From NCBI GenBank assembly GCA_047630175.1, contig JBLHVI010000015.1, forward strand, positions 1 to 62,789: DNA of 62,789 nt. Direction: 5' to 3'. Below, piece after piece: positions 45,956-55,029 of the stretch; position 1 is the first letter of the stretch, and each line of letters begins with the position of its first letter. The notes under the pieces were generated by a model that was not told where the DNA came from, made no database searches, and saw nothing but the letters and a program-made list of their open reading frames with translations. The position numbers were made by a program, and so were the translations under genes. Source of the stretch: UBA4582 sp047630175 (lineage in GTDB: Bacteria > Pseudomonadota > Gammaproteobacteria > Pseudomonadales > Azotimanducaceae).

Positions 45956-47020
45956 ATGACCGCACAAGAGTCTGTGACCACTGATGATCTGCGTATCCTC
46001 GAAACGCAAGAACTGATCTCCCCCCGACAACTCATCGGAGATCTGCCCGTATCCACAAATGCCAGTGACACAGTCAATGTTGCTCGTCGCTCTATCCATG
46101 ACATTTTGACTCGCAAGGATGATCGTTTACTCGTCGTTGTAGGCCCATGTTCTATTCACGACCCGGAGTCAGCGCTAGATTACGCCCGCAAGCTAAAAGC
46201 CGTCAGTAATGAACTTGCCGATGATCTGTTTATTGTCATGCGTGTGTATTTTGAAAAACCCCGCACAACGGTGGGCTGGAAGGGTCTGATCAACGACCCG
46301 GATCTGAACAACAGCTTTCAAATAAATAAAGGCTTACACGTTGCTCGTAGCCTGCTGCAAGACCTCGGCGAGATGGGCGTACCTTGCGGGACTGAATACC
46401 TCGACCTTATCAGCCCCCAATACATTGCTGATCTTATCTCTTGGGGCGCCATTGGTGCACGCACAACGGAAAGCCAAACCCACCGCGAACTGTCTTCGGG
46501 CTTGAGTTGCCCCGTGGGCTTTAAAAACGCAACAGACGGCGATATCCAAGTCGCAATTGACGCGATTGGGTCAGCGTCACAACCGCACAACTTTCTGTCG
46601 GTGACTAAGGGTGGGCAGTCAGCCATTTTCAAAACAACCGGTAACGAGGATTGCCACATCATTCTACGTGGTGGTAAACACCCTAACTACGACATGTTTT
46701 CTGTAGAAGATGCTTCCAAAATGTTGACCTCCGCCGGACTGCCAGTACGCATCATGATTGACGCGAGTCACTCAAATAGCCGCAAAGTGCCTGCACGCCA
46801 GATCGATGTTATCCGTGACATCAGCAATCAGGTACATAAAGGCAACAAGGGTATTATTGGCCTAATGATTGAAAGTCACCTTATTGAAGGCCGCCAGAGC
46901 GTCGTTGAGGGGAAGCCCCTGACTTACGGGCAAAGTATCACCGACGCGTGCATTAACTTCAACGACACTGCAGTGTTACTCCGAGAGCTCGCCGCTAGCG
47001 CCGCCAATCGACGAGGGTAA
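45956..47020 (+). CDS. aroG: Type I 3-deoxy-D-arabino-heptulosonate 7-phosphate (DAHP) synthase
   Basis: This enzyme joins phosphoenolpyruvate and erythrose-4-phosphate in the first step of the shikimate pathway. The class I(alpha) motifs are clear: VVGPCSIHDPESALDYA with the metal-binding Cys, KPRTTVGWKGLINDP, AIGARTTESQTHRELSSGLS, VGFKNATDG and MIDASHSNSRK. The length of 354 fits the AroF/AroG/AroH group, and the N-terminal part carries the allosteric region. Which aromatic amino acid inhibits it cannot be told from the sequence, so the symbol is only the group name. Translation starts at ATG 45956 after AAGAGAC. It is a housekeeping gene in an otherwise catabolic neighbourhood. Confidence 0.94.
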   Translation: MTAQESVTTDDLRILETQELISPRQLIGDLPVSTNASDTVNVARRSIHDILTRKDDRLLVVVGPCSIHDPESALDYARKLKAVSNELADDLFIVMRVYFEKPRTTVGWKGLINDPDLNNSFQINKGLHVARSLLQDLGEMGVPCGTEYLDLISPQYIADLISWGAIGARTTESQTHRELSSGLSCPVGFKNATDGDIQVAIDAIGSASQPHNFLSVTKGGQSAIFKTTGNEDCHIILRGGKHPNYDMFSVEDASKMLTSAGLPVRIMIDASHSNSRKVPARQIDVIRDISNQVHKGNKGIIGLMIESHLIEGRQSVVEGKPLTYGQSITDACINFNDTAVLLRELAASAANRRG

Positions 47021-47098
47021 AATTCGGAGATTCATCAATTCAGCCGCTAAAGATGCACTAGACTCAAAGGCAGAGCTTGCACTAACGGAACGTATTGC

Positions 47099-47674
47099 AT
47101 GGTTAATGAAATTATCGTCGCCGGTATCAGTATCGTCACAATCGGTTATACCATCGTTGTTTATAACGGCTTAATCCGACTTAAAAACAATGTGGATCGC
47201 GCCTTCGCCAATATTGAAGTTGTCCTCAAGCAAAGACACACTGAATTACCCCGCCTCGTTGAAGTCTGTAAAGGTTACATGAAGCACGAGCAATCGCTGC
47301 TACTGGCCATTACTCAAGCTAGGAGTCGCGTGCACTCGGCGCAGCAAAGTCAGAATATTCATGGCTTGGGTCAAGCTGAGACTCTGATGCGCACATCGTT
47401 AAGCCAACTCTTTTTCCGCTGCGAGGCCTACCCCGACTTAAAAGCCAATACTAATTTCTTGGCGTTGCAACAACGCATTGCACAACTTGAGGATATCATC
47501 GCGGATCGTCGCGAGGCATTTAATGAATCGGTGGCTCTCAATAACACGCGAATCCAGCAGTTTCCTGACGTAGTTCTCGCCAAAGCATTCGGTTTTCTCG
47601 CTATGACCTACCTGAAGTTTGAAACCAGCGATCTTTTGCCGCCGAGCGTTAACATTGGTACGTCACCCGCATGA
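47099..47674 (+). CDS. lemA: LemA-family membrane protein
   Basis: The LemA pattern is visible: an N-terminal membrane helix (IIVAGISIVTIGYTIVVYNG), then IRLKNNVDRAFANIEVVLKQ, RHTELPRLVEVCKGYM and the late LKANTNFLALQQRIAQLED with EAFNESVALNNTRIQQFPD. The rest is a helical bundle outside the inner membrane. Its function in bacteria is not settled. It overlaps the next gene by four bases (ATGA), so the two are coupled, and the frequent pairing of lemA with a GIDE-domain gene supports a shared role. Confidence 0.9.
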   Translation: MVNEIIVAGISIVTIGYTIVVYNGLIRLKNNVDRAFANIEVVLKQRHTELPRLVEVCKGYMKHEQSLLLAITQARSRVHSAQQSQNIHGLGQAETLMRTSLSQLFFRCEAYPDLKANTNFLALQQRIAQLEDIIADRREAFNESVALNNTRIQQFPDVVLAKAFGFLAMTYLKFETSDLLPPSVNIGTSPA

Positions 47675-48552
47675 TAGACATGATTGCGCACATAAGTGAG
47701 GCACTCTACAGCGACCTTGAGCGTCACGAACGCTTATTGTTTCTAGCGCTCTTAAGCATCGCCACCGTAGGTTCACTGTTCTATTTGTTCATCTTCATAA
47801 GACATGGCCGTATCATTCTTGACACACCCACGTCAAAAGTACGATCAGCTAGCCAGGGCTTTGTCGAACTAATGGGCAAGGCAAGATCCCTTGATGATAG
47901 TCCACTGAGATCACCGGGATCTTTCACGCAGTGCGTCTGGTATGACCTGCTGATCGAAGAACTCAATGGCAGCAAATGGGCCGACGTTGACAAGGACACC
48001 AGCATCTACAGTTTTTATGTTGACGACGGCACAGGGCTTTGCGCAGTAGACCCACAGCTCGGTGAAGTCAGAACAAAAGTCAAAAAAGTATGGCAGAAAG
48101 GCAAGATGCGCTACACCGAACGACTCATTCTGGAGGGCGAGTTGATTTTGTGTCTTGGTCAGTTTGAATCAGAACAGGGTTCCTCCAAGACAGACATAGC
48201 CAAAGTTGGCATGCGGTTGTTACTCGCACAGTGGAAGCAAGACAGAGAGAACCTGTTGCAAAGGTTTGATGCCAATGGCGATGGTGAAATCGATATGAAC
48301 GAATGGGATCTAGCCCGCCAAGCCGCACGAAAACAGACTATGGGTGAGATCGATGAAGATTACGTAGCCTCCTCTCATCATTGCCTAGTCAAACCTTTTG
48401 AACGAGGTCACCCCTACCTCATCACGACCTTTTCCCAGGAAGAACTAACGAACAAGTTCAAACTGAGGGCATTAGGCCTATGTGCAGCTTTTTTGGCTTC
48501 AAGCACCTGCATGACACTGATCATCGTGGTCTTTGTCTCCAGTCCAAGCTAG
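47671..48552 (+). CDS. GIDE-domain membrane protein with an EF-hand
   Basis: Two membrane helices (about 17-38 and about 268-288) flank a large domain with TPTSKVRSASQGFVELMGKA, FTQCVWYDLLIEEL and CLGQFE, the pattern of the GIDE (E3-ubiquitin-ligase-like, MULAN-related) domain that bacteria often pair with LemA. An EF-hand loop DANGDGEIDMNEW lies at about residue 200-212, inserted in the domain, with all calcium ligands in place. The gene starts inside the lemA stop codon. Bacterial GIDE proteins lack the RING finger and their activity is unknown; calcium sensing at the membrane is an inference. Confidence 0.82.
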   Translation: MIDMIAHISEALYSDLERHERLLFLALLSIATVGSLFYLFIFIRHGRIILDTPTSKVRSASQGFVELMGKARSLDDSPLRSPGSFTQCVWYDLLIEELNGSKWADVDKDTSIYSFYVDDGTGLCAVDPQLGEVRTKVKKVWQKGKMRYTERLILEGELILCLGQFESEQGSSKTDIAKVGMRLLLAQWKQDRENLLQRFDANGDGEIDMNEWDLARQAARKQTMGEIDEDYVASSHHCLVKPFERGHPYLITTFSQEELTNKFKLRALGLCAAFLASSTCMTLIIVVFVSSPS

Positions 48553-48643
48553 CTATGCCGGATAGCACTATGGGCCCTGATTATCTTGAGTCCTGATCGT
48601 CAATATAGTTTATTCTTTTGATATCTACGCTGAGGACTAAGCC

Positions 48644-49705
48644 GTGAGCAAACCCACACTGATGCACGATCCCGAAAGTATTACCCCAGAATGGCTAACC
48701 AAGGTACTGAACTACGCCGGCATTACTGGGCGTGTCGATAGCATAGCAACCAAGAGCATCGGCACCGGTCAGGTCGGAGAGAATGTCCGATTCGTGTTGG
48801 ATGGTCAGGGTGATTTACCCAGCTCTATCGTTGGAAAATTTGCATCTACCGATCCTGTTAGTAAACAAACTGGTATTCAGTTACAAAATTATGTCAAAGA
48901 AGTCTTCTTCTACAACGCGCTTTGTTCAACGGTTGATATTCAAACACCCACTATTTACTACGCCGACATCGTTGACGAAACCCATGATTTTGCCATCATC
49001 ATGGAAGACTTATCACCTGGTGTACCCGGAGATCAAATTAAAGGCTGTTCAGTTGATCAGGCAGCAATTGCCCTCGAACAACTCGCAAAATTACACGGAC
49101 CTAGGTGGGGCGACACCTCACTGCAGCAACATGCATTATTAGCGCTGGGGGATTCAGCCGAACCTAATCCTGCTCAGTCAATTTACCAGATGGTACAATC
49201 TGGTTTCATGGAAAGGTACGATTATCGCCTGTCTAGTTCCGACCATGCGATGGTGAAAAGCGTCGGCGAAACAATCGGAAAATATGTGGATTTTACCGGC
49301 GAAAAAACACTCATCCATATCGACTATCGCCTCGACAATATGATGTTTGGTGGGCCTTATCCCCTTGCCGTTGTTGACTGGCAATCAATCAGTCTTGGCA
49401 GTGCGTTCAACGATGTCAGCTACTTTATGGGCACCAGCCTGACGCCAGATGATCGCGCTAACAATGAACAAGCCTTACTAAAACTCTATCTGAGTGCGCT
49501 GAAAAGTTATGGCGTTGATATGAAATGGGACAACGCCTGGACACTATATCGGCACTACGCGCCAGCAGGGCTGATTATGGCAGTCATCGCGTCGATGATT
49601 GTTGGAGAGACCGAGCGCGGCAACAGTATGTTTATGGCGATGGCAGCGCGCAGCGCAGCCATGAGCGAAGAGCTGCAGTCTATGGACCTACTACGCAGAA
49701 GCTAA
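48644..49705 (+). CDS. CHK/EcKL-like phosphotransferase (aminoglycoside-kinase fold)
   Basis: The kinase-like fold is shown by KSIGTGQVGENVRFVL (nucleotide-binding loop), IVGKFAS with the Lys, FAIIMEDLSPG, the Brenner catalytic loop HIDYRLDNMMFG with Asp and Asn, and the metal-binding Asp in AVVDWQ. These features match the ecdysteroid-kinase-like/DUF1679 branch of the APH superfamily, common in fatty-acid- and sterol-degrading bacteria. GTG 48644 has GAGGA eight bases upstream. Its stop overlaps the stop of the convergent LLM gene by four bases. The substrate is probably a hydroxyl compound, unidentified. Confidence 0.83.
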   Translation: MSKPTLMHDPESITPEWLTKVLNYAGITGRVDSIATKSIGTGQVGENVRFVLDGQGDLPSSIVGKFASTDPVSKQTGIQLQNYVKEVFFYNALCSTVDIQTPTIYYADIVDETHDFAIIMEDLSPGVPGDQIKGCSVDQAAIALEQLAKLHGPRWGDTSLQQHALLALGDSAEPNPAQSIYQMVQSGFMERYDYRLSSSDHAMVKSVGETIGKYVDFTGEKTLIHIDYRLDNMMFGGPYPLAVVDWQSISLGSAFNDVSYFMGTSLTPDDRANNEQALLKLYLSALKSYGVDMKWDNAWTLYRHYAPAGLIMAVIASMIVGETERGNSMFMAMAARSAAMSEELQSMDLLRRS

Positions 49706-50814
49706 CGGGGGGCCAACGCTGGGTTCGCCGGCAAATTTGCAAATCTGTCGTGATCTCGCTGCCCACGATAGCATTCAACGATAGGCGCTAATTCAGTCGG
49801 TGAAGCGCCGTGTAGAATTACGCCATCACAGCCTAGGTCAAATTGCCCCTGAATCGCTTTAGCACAGTCCTCCGGCGAACCAGTAGCAGCAGAAGCAAGC
49901 CATTCTTCGGGTATTAGCTCAGCCACCATCTCAAGCTCACTGGTGGTCGCTTTTTGATCGAGAGCTCCCTGAAATTTCGCCACAAATTCATTAGCCCTGA
50001 ACCTCTTTAAAATCTCCGGGTCCCAATCATTGGTCCGAACCATCAAATCGCCATAGGCCTGCAAGTAGGTCGACATTCTTCCGACGGTCTTCTTGAGTCG
50101 AATATCGTAAGGTAGGTGATCACCGATGGTTGCGAAACATGACCAAACCCTAACGTCTTTTGGGTTTCTCCCCGCTTTCTCAGCGGCATCCTTAACGTTT
50201 TTGACAACCCGTTCAGTGGTTTCATCGGTAAAAAACGTGTGCAGCACCACGGCATCAAAAGCTCTGCCCCCAAGCGCAAGGGAGTTCGGGCCGAACGCGG
50301 TTAGCGTCAACGGAATATGCTCATCGAATGCGGGATCAAGGCGCAGCGCTGGCCATTTTCCAGCGGGGCCGTCATGGCCAATGATAGTCTCACCATGATG
50401 TAGCTTGCGCATCATTTGAGCAAAATCTTCCATTTGAGCGGTAGTAATTTTAGGTAGACCAAAGGCCTTGAAGACCGCATCAATACCGCGCCCCAATCCG
50501 AGGCTAAAGCGTCCCTCCGTGAGGAAATGCATGGTTGATGCGTAGGCAGCCGTCACCATCGGGTGCCGGGTGTTGTGGTTCGTGGCGGCGGTCGCAATAC
50601 CAATCTTACTTGAGACAGCGCCAACCGCCCCGGAGAGCGTGGCGATTTCCTTTATGTTAAATCTCTCAGAAATGAAACACGAACCAATCCCCAAAGTCTC
50701 CGCCATTTGCACCTCTGCGATCAAGTCTCTGGGTGATTTGGGTGCTCCGGCGAGCGTGTAGAACCCAATCTCGTTCATCTGGGCGTCTGTTGGAGAAGTT
50801 GACTGATCAATCAT
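49702..50814 (-). CDS. LLM-class flavin/F420-dependent oxidoreductase
   Basis: Luciferase-like pattern: IGFYTLAGAPKSPRDLIAEV, ETLGIGSCFISERFNIKE, KIGIATAATNHNTRHPM, GRFSLGLGRGIDAVFKAFGL and a tail SPEDCAKAIQGQFDLGCDGV. It resembles the TIGR03857 type of F420-linked enzymes. The ATG at 50814 is chosen because the frame upstream has no LLM character, although a longer frame to 50985 exists. It is not closely similar to the LLM protein at 9289-10311. Substrate unknown; likely redox chemistry on a hydrophobic compound. Confidence 0.87.
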   Translation of the reverse strand: MIDQSTSPTDAQMNEIGFYTLAGAPKSPRDLIAEVQMAETLGIGSCFISERFNIKEIATLSGAVGAVSSKIGIATAATNHNTRHPMVTAAYASTMHFLTEGRFSLGLGRGIDAVFKAFGLPKITTAQMEDFAQMMRKLHHGETIIGHDGPAGKWPALRLDPAFDEHIPLTLTAFGPNSLALGGRAFDAVVLHTFFTDETTERVVKNVKDAAEKAGRNPKDVRVWSCFATIGDHLPYDIRLKKTVGRMSTYLQAYGDLMVRTNDWDPEILKRFRANEFVAKFQGALDQKATTSELEMVAELIPEEWLASAATGSPEDCAKAIQGQFDLGCDGVILHGASPTELAPIVECYRGQRDHDRFANLPANPALAPR

Positions 50815-51017
50815 AGTTCGTTTCACACCAGTAGCTGGAACACAGAGGCTTAAGTAAAAGCGATAACGAACGACGATTGCAACCCTACCGGTCTCTTTAC
50901 CAAGCAGGCCCCAACCGTGAATGCCTAGCAAACGGTCTACGTCGCCCCATGCATGACGATCCCCCCATGGGCTGAGGCGCTTCAACGCGTCACGCCCATT
51001 GGCAAAGAACGCTGGGC

Positions 51018-51121
51018 CAGGACGCTGGATGAGGACTATGGATGAGGACTATGGATGAGGACTCTCGATTAGGACTCTGGGCTAGGACTCTGGATTAAGA
51101 CGCTGCATTTGACCCTCGGCC
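51018..51121. repeat. 13-base minisatellite (about eight copies)
   Basis: The unit is roughly GAGGACTATGGAT. Successive 13-base windows from 51018 to 51121 match it, with two identical central copies (51031-51056) and increasing divergence on either side (for example TAGGACTCTGGAT, TAAGACGCTGCAT). Thirteen is not a multiple of three, and the array lies between the LLM and ribA genes, outside any supported coding region. Confidence 0.9.
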
Positions 51122-51257
51122 GAACCGAGGGCAAAGATCGCCGAACGCGCTCAGCAATGCCAGCAAGCGCTTTACACAACGATGGCGCCAGTGTCAGTGA
51201 TGCTGCTCGCAGAGAATCATCTACTTGTCCGCTTCAATGGCGCCGCGCGATCAACGT

Positions 51258-51851
51258 TTATCTGTGCCCCAGCCGTTCTTGCTTTGTCTTAACGTAAGCA
51301 ACCCCACTGCTATGCGAGGGCTGAACGTGCAACGCTACAACGCAATTAAGCGTGATGCTTGAGTCGCTCACTGCTGCAATCTTTTGCGGATTATTGGTCA
51401 GCAAATCACACTGCTTGATGCCAAGCTGCAGCATAATGTCAATGGCGTCTGCATAGTCTCGTGCGTCAATGGGCAAGCCTAGCTGCACATTTGCGTCAAC
51501 TGTATCGAGCCCCAATTCCTGCAGTTGGTAGGCCTTTAACTTATTCTCGATGCCGATACCCCTACCTTCTTGGCGAAGATAGATCACTGCGCCACAACCA
51601 GACTCGCTGATGAGTGCCATAGAGCGCTGCAGTTGGTCACCGCAGTCACAGCGCTGCGAGCCAAACACATCACCCGTAATGCATTCTGAATGAATTCGAA
51701 CCAGCGGCACCCGGCACCTATCTAGCCCTTTGCTCAGCACCAAAATCGGCTCTCCTACAACAGGACTGCTCGTATCGACAGAATGATAGCTCTGCAGATA
51801 GAAGTCACCATGCTGCGTCGGTAGTGTGGCCGCTGCCGTCATCGCTACCAT
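51258..51851 (-). CDS. ribA: GTP cyclohydrolase II
   Basis: This enzyme opens GTP in the first step of riboflavin synthesis. The zinc ligands are present in ECITGDVFGSQRCDCGDQ (Cys-x10-Cys-x-Cys), then YLRQEGRGIGIENKLKAYQL, LGLDTVDANVQLG and DLLTNNPQKI. The length of 197 is that of stand-alone RibA. It starts two bases after the ribB stop codon, so the two genes are translated together. The C-terminus ends in KTKQERLGHR, the usual short basic tail. Confidence 0.95.
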   Translation of the reverse strand: MVAMTAAATLPTQHGDFYLQSYHSVDTSSPVVGEPILVLSKGLDRCRVPLVRIHSECITGDVFGSQRCDCGDQLQRSMALISESGCGAVIYLRQEGRGIGIENKLKAYQLQELGLDTVDANVQLGLPIDARDYADAIDIMLQLGIKQCDLLTNNPQKIAAVSDSSITLNCVVALHVQPSHSSGVAYVKTKQERLGHR

Positions 51852-51853
51852 GC

Positions 51854-52915
51854 TCAGTCCTCCTTGATGATTGACTCGATAGATAGACCAAAACTCTTAA
51901 TACCAGGGTACGTTAGCTCCTTGCTCGCCAGCAGATGGATTCGCCGCACGCCCAGCGACGCAAGAATATGGCTACCCACCCCTACCTCACGCCAAACTGC
52001 GCCGGATTGCTCGTCCTCCACTTCTTTTTCATCCGCAGGTGGTAAGTAAATGAATACCCCCTGCTCTGCTGCCGCAATCAACTGCAATGATCGGCTAATC
52101 ACGTTGTCGTTCACCAGCGCGCTGGACAAAAAGTCGCGACCATCAACGCCTTTCACCACGCGTACCAGCGTCGGTGTTTCACTGTCAATTTCGCCCCTGA
52201 CAAGGGCCGTAATCAGCTTGCCATCGAACACGGTCTCATAAACATGCGCCTGGAACTTAACCCCGGCCAACGTTAGGCTCTGTGTTGAAACCTGCGTGAC
52301 CAACACGTCATTCTCAGCACGATAGCGAATCAGAGACTCGATGGAGATGATGCTCAATTGGTGTTCTTTAGCGAAATCCATAAGCGCCGGTAAACGCATC
52401 ATGGTGCCATCGTCATGGTTCAACTCGGCCAGCGCACCGACCGGCTTCAAACCTGCGAGCTTACATAAATCGATGGCCGCCTCGGTGTGCCCCGAACGCA
52501 CTAACACACCTCCTGCACGGTAACGCAGCGGGAAGATATGGCCCGGCTTAATGAAATCCTCTGCCGGCAGGCCATCCGTCGCTAGGGCGCGCAGTGTATT
52601 GGCTCGCTCTAGCGCTGAAACGCCCGTCGTCATACCACGGATGTAGTCGGTCGAGACTGTAAACGCCGTACGCAAGGGATCCGAATTCTGCTCTACCATG
52701 ATAGGTAGCTCTAACGCCTCCAACCGCGACGCCTCGCTCGGCGCGCAAATAATGCCACTGGTATAGCGAATCATAAAAGCGATGTTTTCCTGACTGGCTT
52801 TTTCTGCCGCAAGAATAAGATCACCCTCGTTCTCACGGTCCTCATCGTCCACAACGATCAATAGCTTGCCTGCGGCAAAGTCCCGGATCGCATCTTCAAT
52901 ACTCGATAAAGCCAT
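51854..52915 (-). CDS. ribB: 3,4-dihydroxy-2-butanone-4-phosphate synthase with degenerate GTP-cyclohydrolase-like tail
   Basis: The N-terminal half (about 1-205) is RibB: VVDDEDRENEGDLILAAE with acidic metal ligands, RYTSGIICAP, ADFIKPGHIFPLRYR and SGHTEAAIDL. It makes the four-carbon unit of riboflavin from ribulose-5-phosphate. The C-terminal half (about 206-353) follows the GTP cyclohydrolase II fold (VYETVFDGKLITALVRGEID, then GSHILASLGVRRIHLLA) but has neither the Cys zinc ligands nor the RQEGRG loop, as in RibBX-type proteins. The real cyclohydrolase is the next gene. AGGAG lies seven bases before ATG 52915; no FMN riboswitch fits in the short leader. Confidence 0.93.
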   Translation of the reverse strand: MALSSIEDAIRDFAAGKLLIVVDDEDRENEGDLILAAEKASQENIAFMIRYTSGIICAPSEASRLEALELPIMVEQNSDPLRTAFTVSTDYIRGMTTGVSALERANTLRALATDGLPAEDFIKPGHIFPLRYRAGGVLVRSGHTEAAIDLCKLAGLKPVGALAELNHDDGTMMRLPALMDFAKEHQLSIISIESLIRYRAENDVLVTQVSTQSLTLAGVKFQAHVYETVFDGKLITALVRGEIDSETPTLVRVVKGVDGRDFLSSALVNDNVISRSLQLIAAAEQGVFIYLPPADEKEVEDEQSGAVWREVGVGSHILASLGVRRIHLLASKELTYPGIKSFGLSIESIIKED

Positions 52916-52972
52916 GTTGATTCTCCTGTAAAAACTGCAACGGCAGCTATTCTAGCGAGCCAATTGATGTTT

Positions 52973-53000
52973 ATATATGCATATATGTGCCAACATGTTG
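52973..53000. promoter_or_regulatory. Two perfect palindromes between ribB and the LysR gene
   Basis: ATATATGCATATAT (52973-52986) and CAACATGTTG (52991-53000) are exact palindromes in the divergent spacer. They are candidate operator sites or promoter boxes for ribB and the LysR gene; the first is AT-rich and might arise by chance. Confidence 0.35.
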
Positions 53001-53089
53001 TTCATATACGGACAACCTTCCCATTATAAAACTCTATTGTCGAAATGCCGGTTTAGCTGGCCATACAAAACAAGGCGGCCTAGCACATC

Positions 53090-53941
53090 ATGAATTGGGA
53101 TCACCTACGGTACTTCATTCTAGTGGCGACACTGGGTTCAGTCTCTAAGGCCGCCCAAGCTGCCGGCGTGAGTCACGCCACCGTGCTGCGAGCCATCAGC
53201 CGACTCGAAAGCAACCTACAACTCCGCTTGTTTGATCATGCTCGCAGCGGCTATCAAATGACCGCCGACGGCGAGGATGTACTAGAGAATGTGCGTACTA
53301 TTCAAACAGAAATCCAAAACATTTCGCAAAAAGCCAAACGCCGAGACAGCCAAGTGCAAGGCAAGATCACGTTGTCCCTGCCAGATGCGGGGACGATTGA
53401 TTTATTGCCCCAGCTGACGCAGTTCCGCGCGGCCCACCCTGAAGTCACACTGGCCACTCAAGCTAGCCTTCTCGCCTCGCCTGAAGCCTTCGTCGGCACA
53501 GGTCTAGACATCGGCTTTGCAATCACTAACAGTCCGCCAGAACAATGTGTGGGACGTAAGCTAGCTGATACCAGTTTTGTTGTTGCTGGCGCGAAGTCTG
53601 CCAAGCTCGATAAAGCAACCCTTGCCCAAGCACATTGGCTTACTTGGGGCGCCGGCGAATTATTGCAGATGCAACGCGAGGTGCTACGGCAAGTGGGCGT
53701 CGAGCAACCGATTTTACATACCCACAGCCATCAGTTTGCTGTCGATGCCGTGAGCCAGGGCCTAGGACTCAGCGTGATCTCTAAAACCGCGGTGGGAGAA
53801 CGGCTAGAGACTATAACTCAAGTACGCACGCCCGTGGTTGTCGGCTTGTGGGTGTTGACGCATCCTGATTTTCGACACATACCCAGAATCAGTGCGTTCA
53901 TGCGCTTTATGTCAGATGCATTCGCCCAGCACACACCCTAA
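53090..53941 (+). CDS. LysR-family transcriptional regulator
   Basis: The first 60 residues are the DNA-binding domain: MNWDHLRYFILVATLGSVSK, AAQAAGVSHATVLRAISRLE and LFDHARSGYQMTADGEDV. The effector domain (about 90-280) reads ITLSLPDAGTIDLLPQLTQF and VDAVSQGLGLSVISKTA. It diverges from ribB with about 175 bases between, so it may regulate ribB-ribA, though many LysR genes regulate distant targets. No ribosome site is obvious before the ATG. Confidence 0.9.
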   Translation: MNWDHLRYFILVATLGSVSKAAQAAGVSHATVLRAISRLESNLQLRLFDHARSGYQMTADGEDVLENVRTIQTEIQNISQKAKRRDSQVQGKITLSLPDAGTIDLLPQLTQFRAAHPEVTLATQASLLASPEAFVGTGLDIGFAITNSPPEQCVGRKLADTSFVVAGAKSAKLDKATLAQAHWLTWGAGELLQMQREVLRQVGVEQPILHTHSHQFAVDAVSQGLGLSVISKTAVGERLETITQVRTPVVVGLWVLTHPDFRHIPRISAFMRFMSDAFAQHTP

Positions 53942-54094
53942 AAGGGATATTCAAATATACAAAGGTCTCGATCGACACCGTACAATAAATCGTCAGGGTT
54001 GACGCCCCTATAATCAACCTTAATAACCGTCGTGAAGGCCACCGCTTAAATCTGAGACTGCCGCTGCATGACTACCTGAAGCGGTATTAATGCT

Positions 54095-54898
54095 TCAGGC
54101 CATCACTGTGAAACCGCCAGGGGAGACATCTAGCAATTGTTGGGCTTCTGCCGCTAGGGCGAAAATATCATCGGGCTTATTGGTTACTAGGTAATTTTCG
54201 AGGGGTCGCAGCCAGCTAACCACATAACCCAGATACAAGCCGATACGGGTCGTCTCAGTCTCGTTGGCGCCACCAGAATGAATCACGTTGCCCGAATACA
54301 GCAACGCTGACCCCTTAGGCATAATAGCTTGGCAAATCTCCGCAGGTTGAGGTTTCCTTTCCGGCGACCATAAATGACTTCCCGGCACCACACGTGTCGC
54401 GCCGTTGATTGCTGTAAAGGGCGTCAAGGCAATGTTGGCGCTGATTAGAATCTCATTCAACGGGCCTAACGACTGTTCCTGGCGCTGGGCACGATGCCAA
54501 GAGCTACCATCCGTATGGAACACCTGAACTGGCTGATCCTGCCCTAGCACCATCAGCTCTGTATTGCTCAGGCGAATGTCCTTAGCGCGATCGTCACTCA
54601 CTAACATTTCGCGCGCAACTTGGAGCAACAGGGGGTTGGTAAGCACCTCAACCATCTTCGGTGATTTGCTGAACAAACCATGCAAGCGCTTGGTTTGCTG
54701 ACCATAAAATGCATCGCGGTAACCAAGCTGATCATCTCCCCAAGGTACGACTTCGAGATGATTGCCAAAATCCGTGGCGATTCCATCGCAAAAGGCGCTG
54801 TCCAGCAGGTTATGGACGATACAAGCGCCGTCACGGGCTATCGAGGCGAGTATATCGGCACTTGGCGTATTCTGATGAAAGGCTTGGAGCTCTGGCAT
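54095..54898 (-). CDS. Phytanoyl-CoA dioxygenase (PhyH)-like Fe(II)/2-oxoglutarate oxygenase
   Basis: The iron ligands are QVFHTDGSSWH (His-x-Asp) and the distal His in NVIHSGGANETETTR, with the Arg for 2-oxoglutarate shortly after. ATRVVPGSHLW is the standard PhyH strand motif. The length of about 267 is normal. Start ATG 54898 is chosen because AGGAAG lies eight bases upstream; a longer frame would overlap the nitrilase gene. It follows the nitrilase in the same direction. PhyH-like enzymes hydroxylate alpha carbons of fatty acyl chains or small molecules such as ectoine. Confidence 0.88.
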   Translation of the reverse strand: MPELQAFHQNTPSADILASIARDGACIVHNLLDSAFCDGIATDFGNHLEVVPWGDDQLGYRDAFYGQQTKRLHGLFSKSPKMVEVLTNPLLLQVAREMLVSDDRAKDIRLSNTELMVLGQDQPVQVFHTDGSSWHRAQRQEQSLGPLNEILISANIALTPFTAINGATRVVPGSHLWSPERKPQPAEICQAIMPKGSALLYSGNVIHSGGANETETTRIGLYLGYVVSWLRPLENYLVTNKPDDIFALAAEAQQLLDVSPGGFTVMA

Positions 54899-55029
54899 AG
54901 TCACGCTTCCTGAATAATGACTCGTTACTTTCGTGTACGCTGATGTTATCCGAAATAGGCCAGAATAGTTCCCACCTCGGCTATCGTCGACTGATACGAC
55001 GCGTTGGCTCCGCCAGCGTCCTTCGCTAT

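Noticed and set aside
51018..51121. Considered as a CRISPR array
   Set aside because: There are no spacers between units; the copies are directly adjacent.
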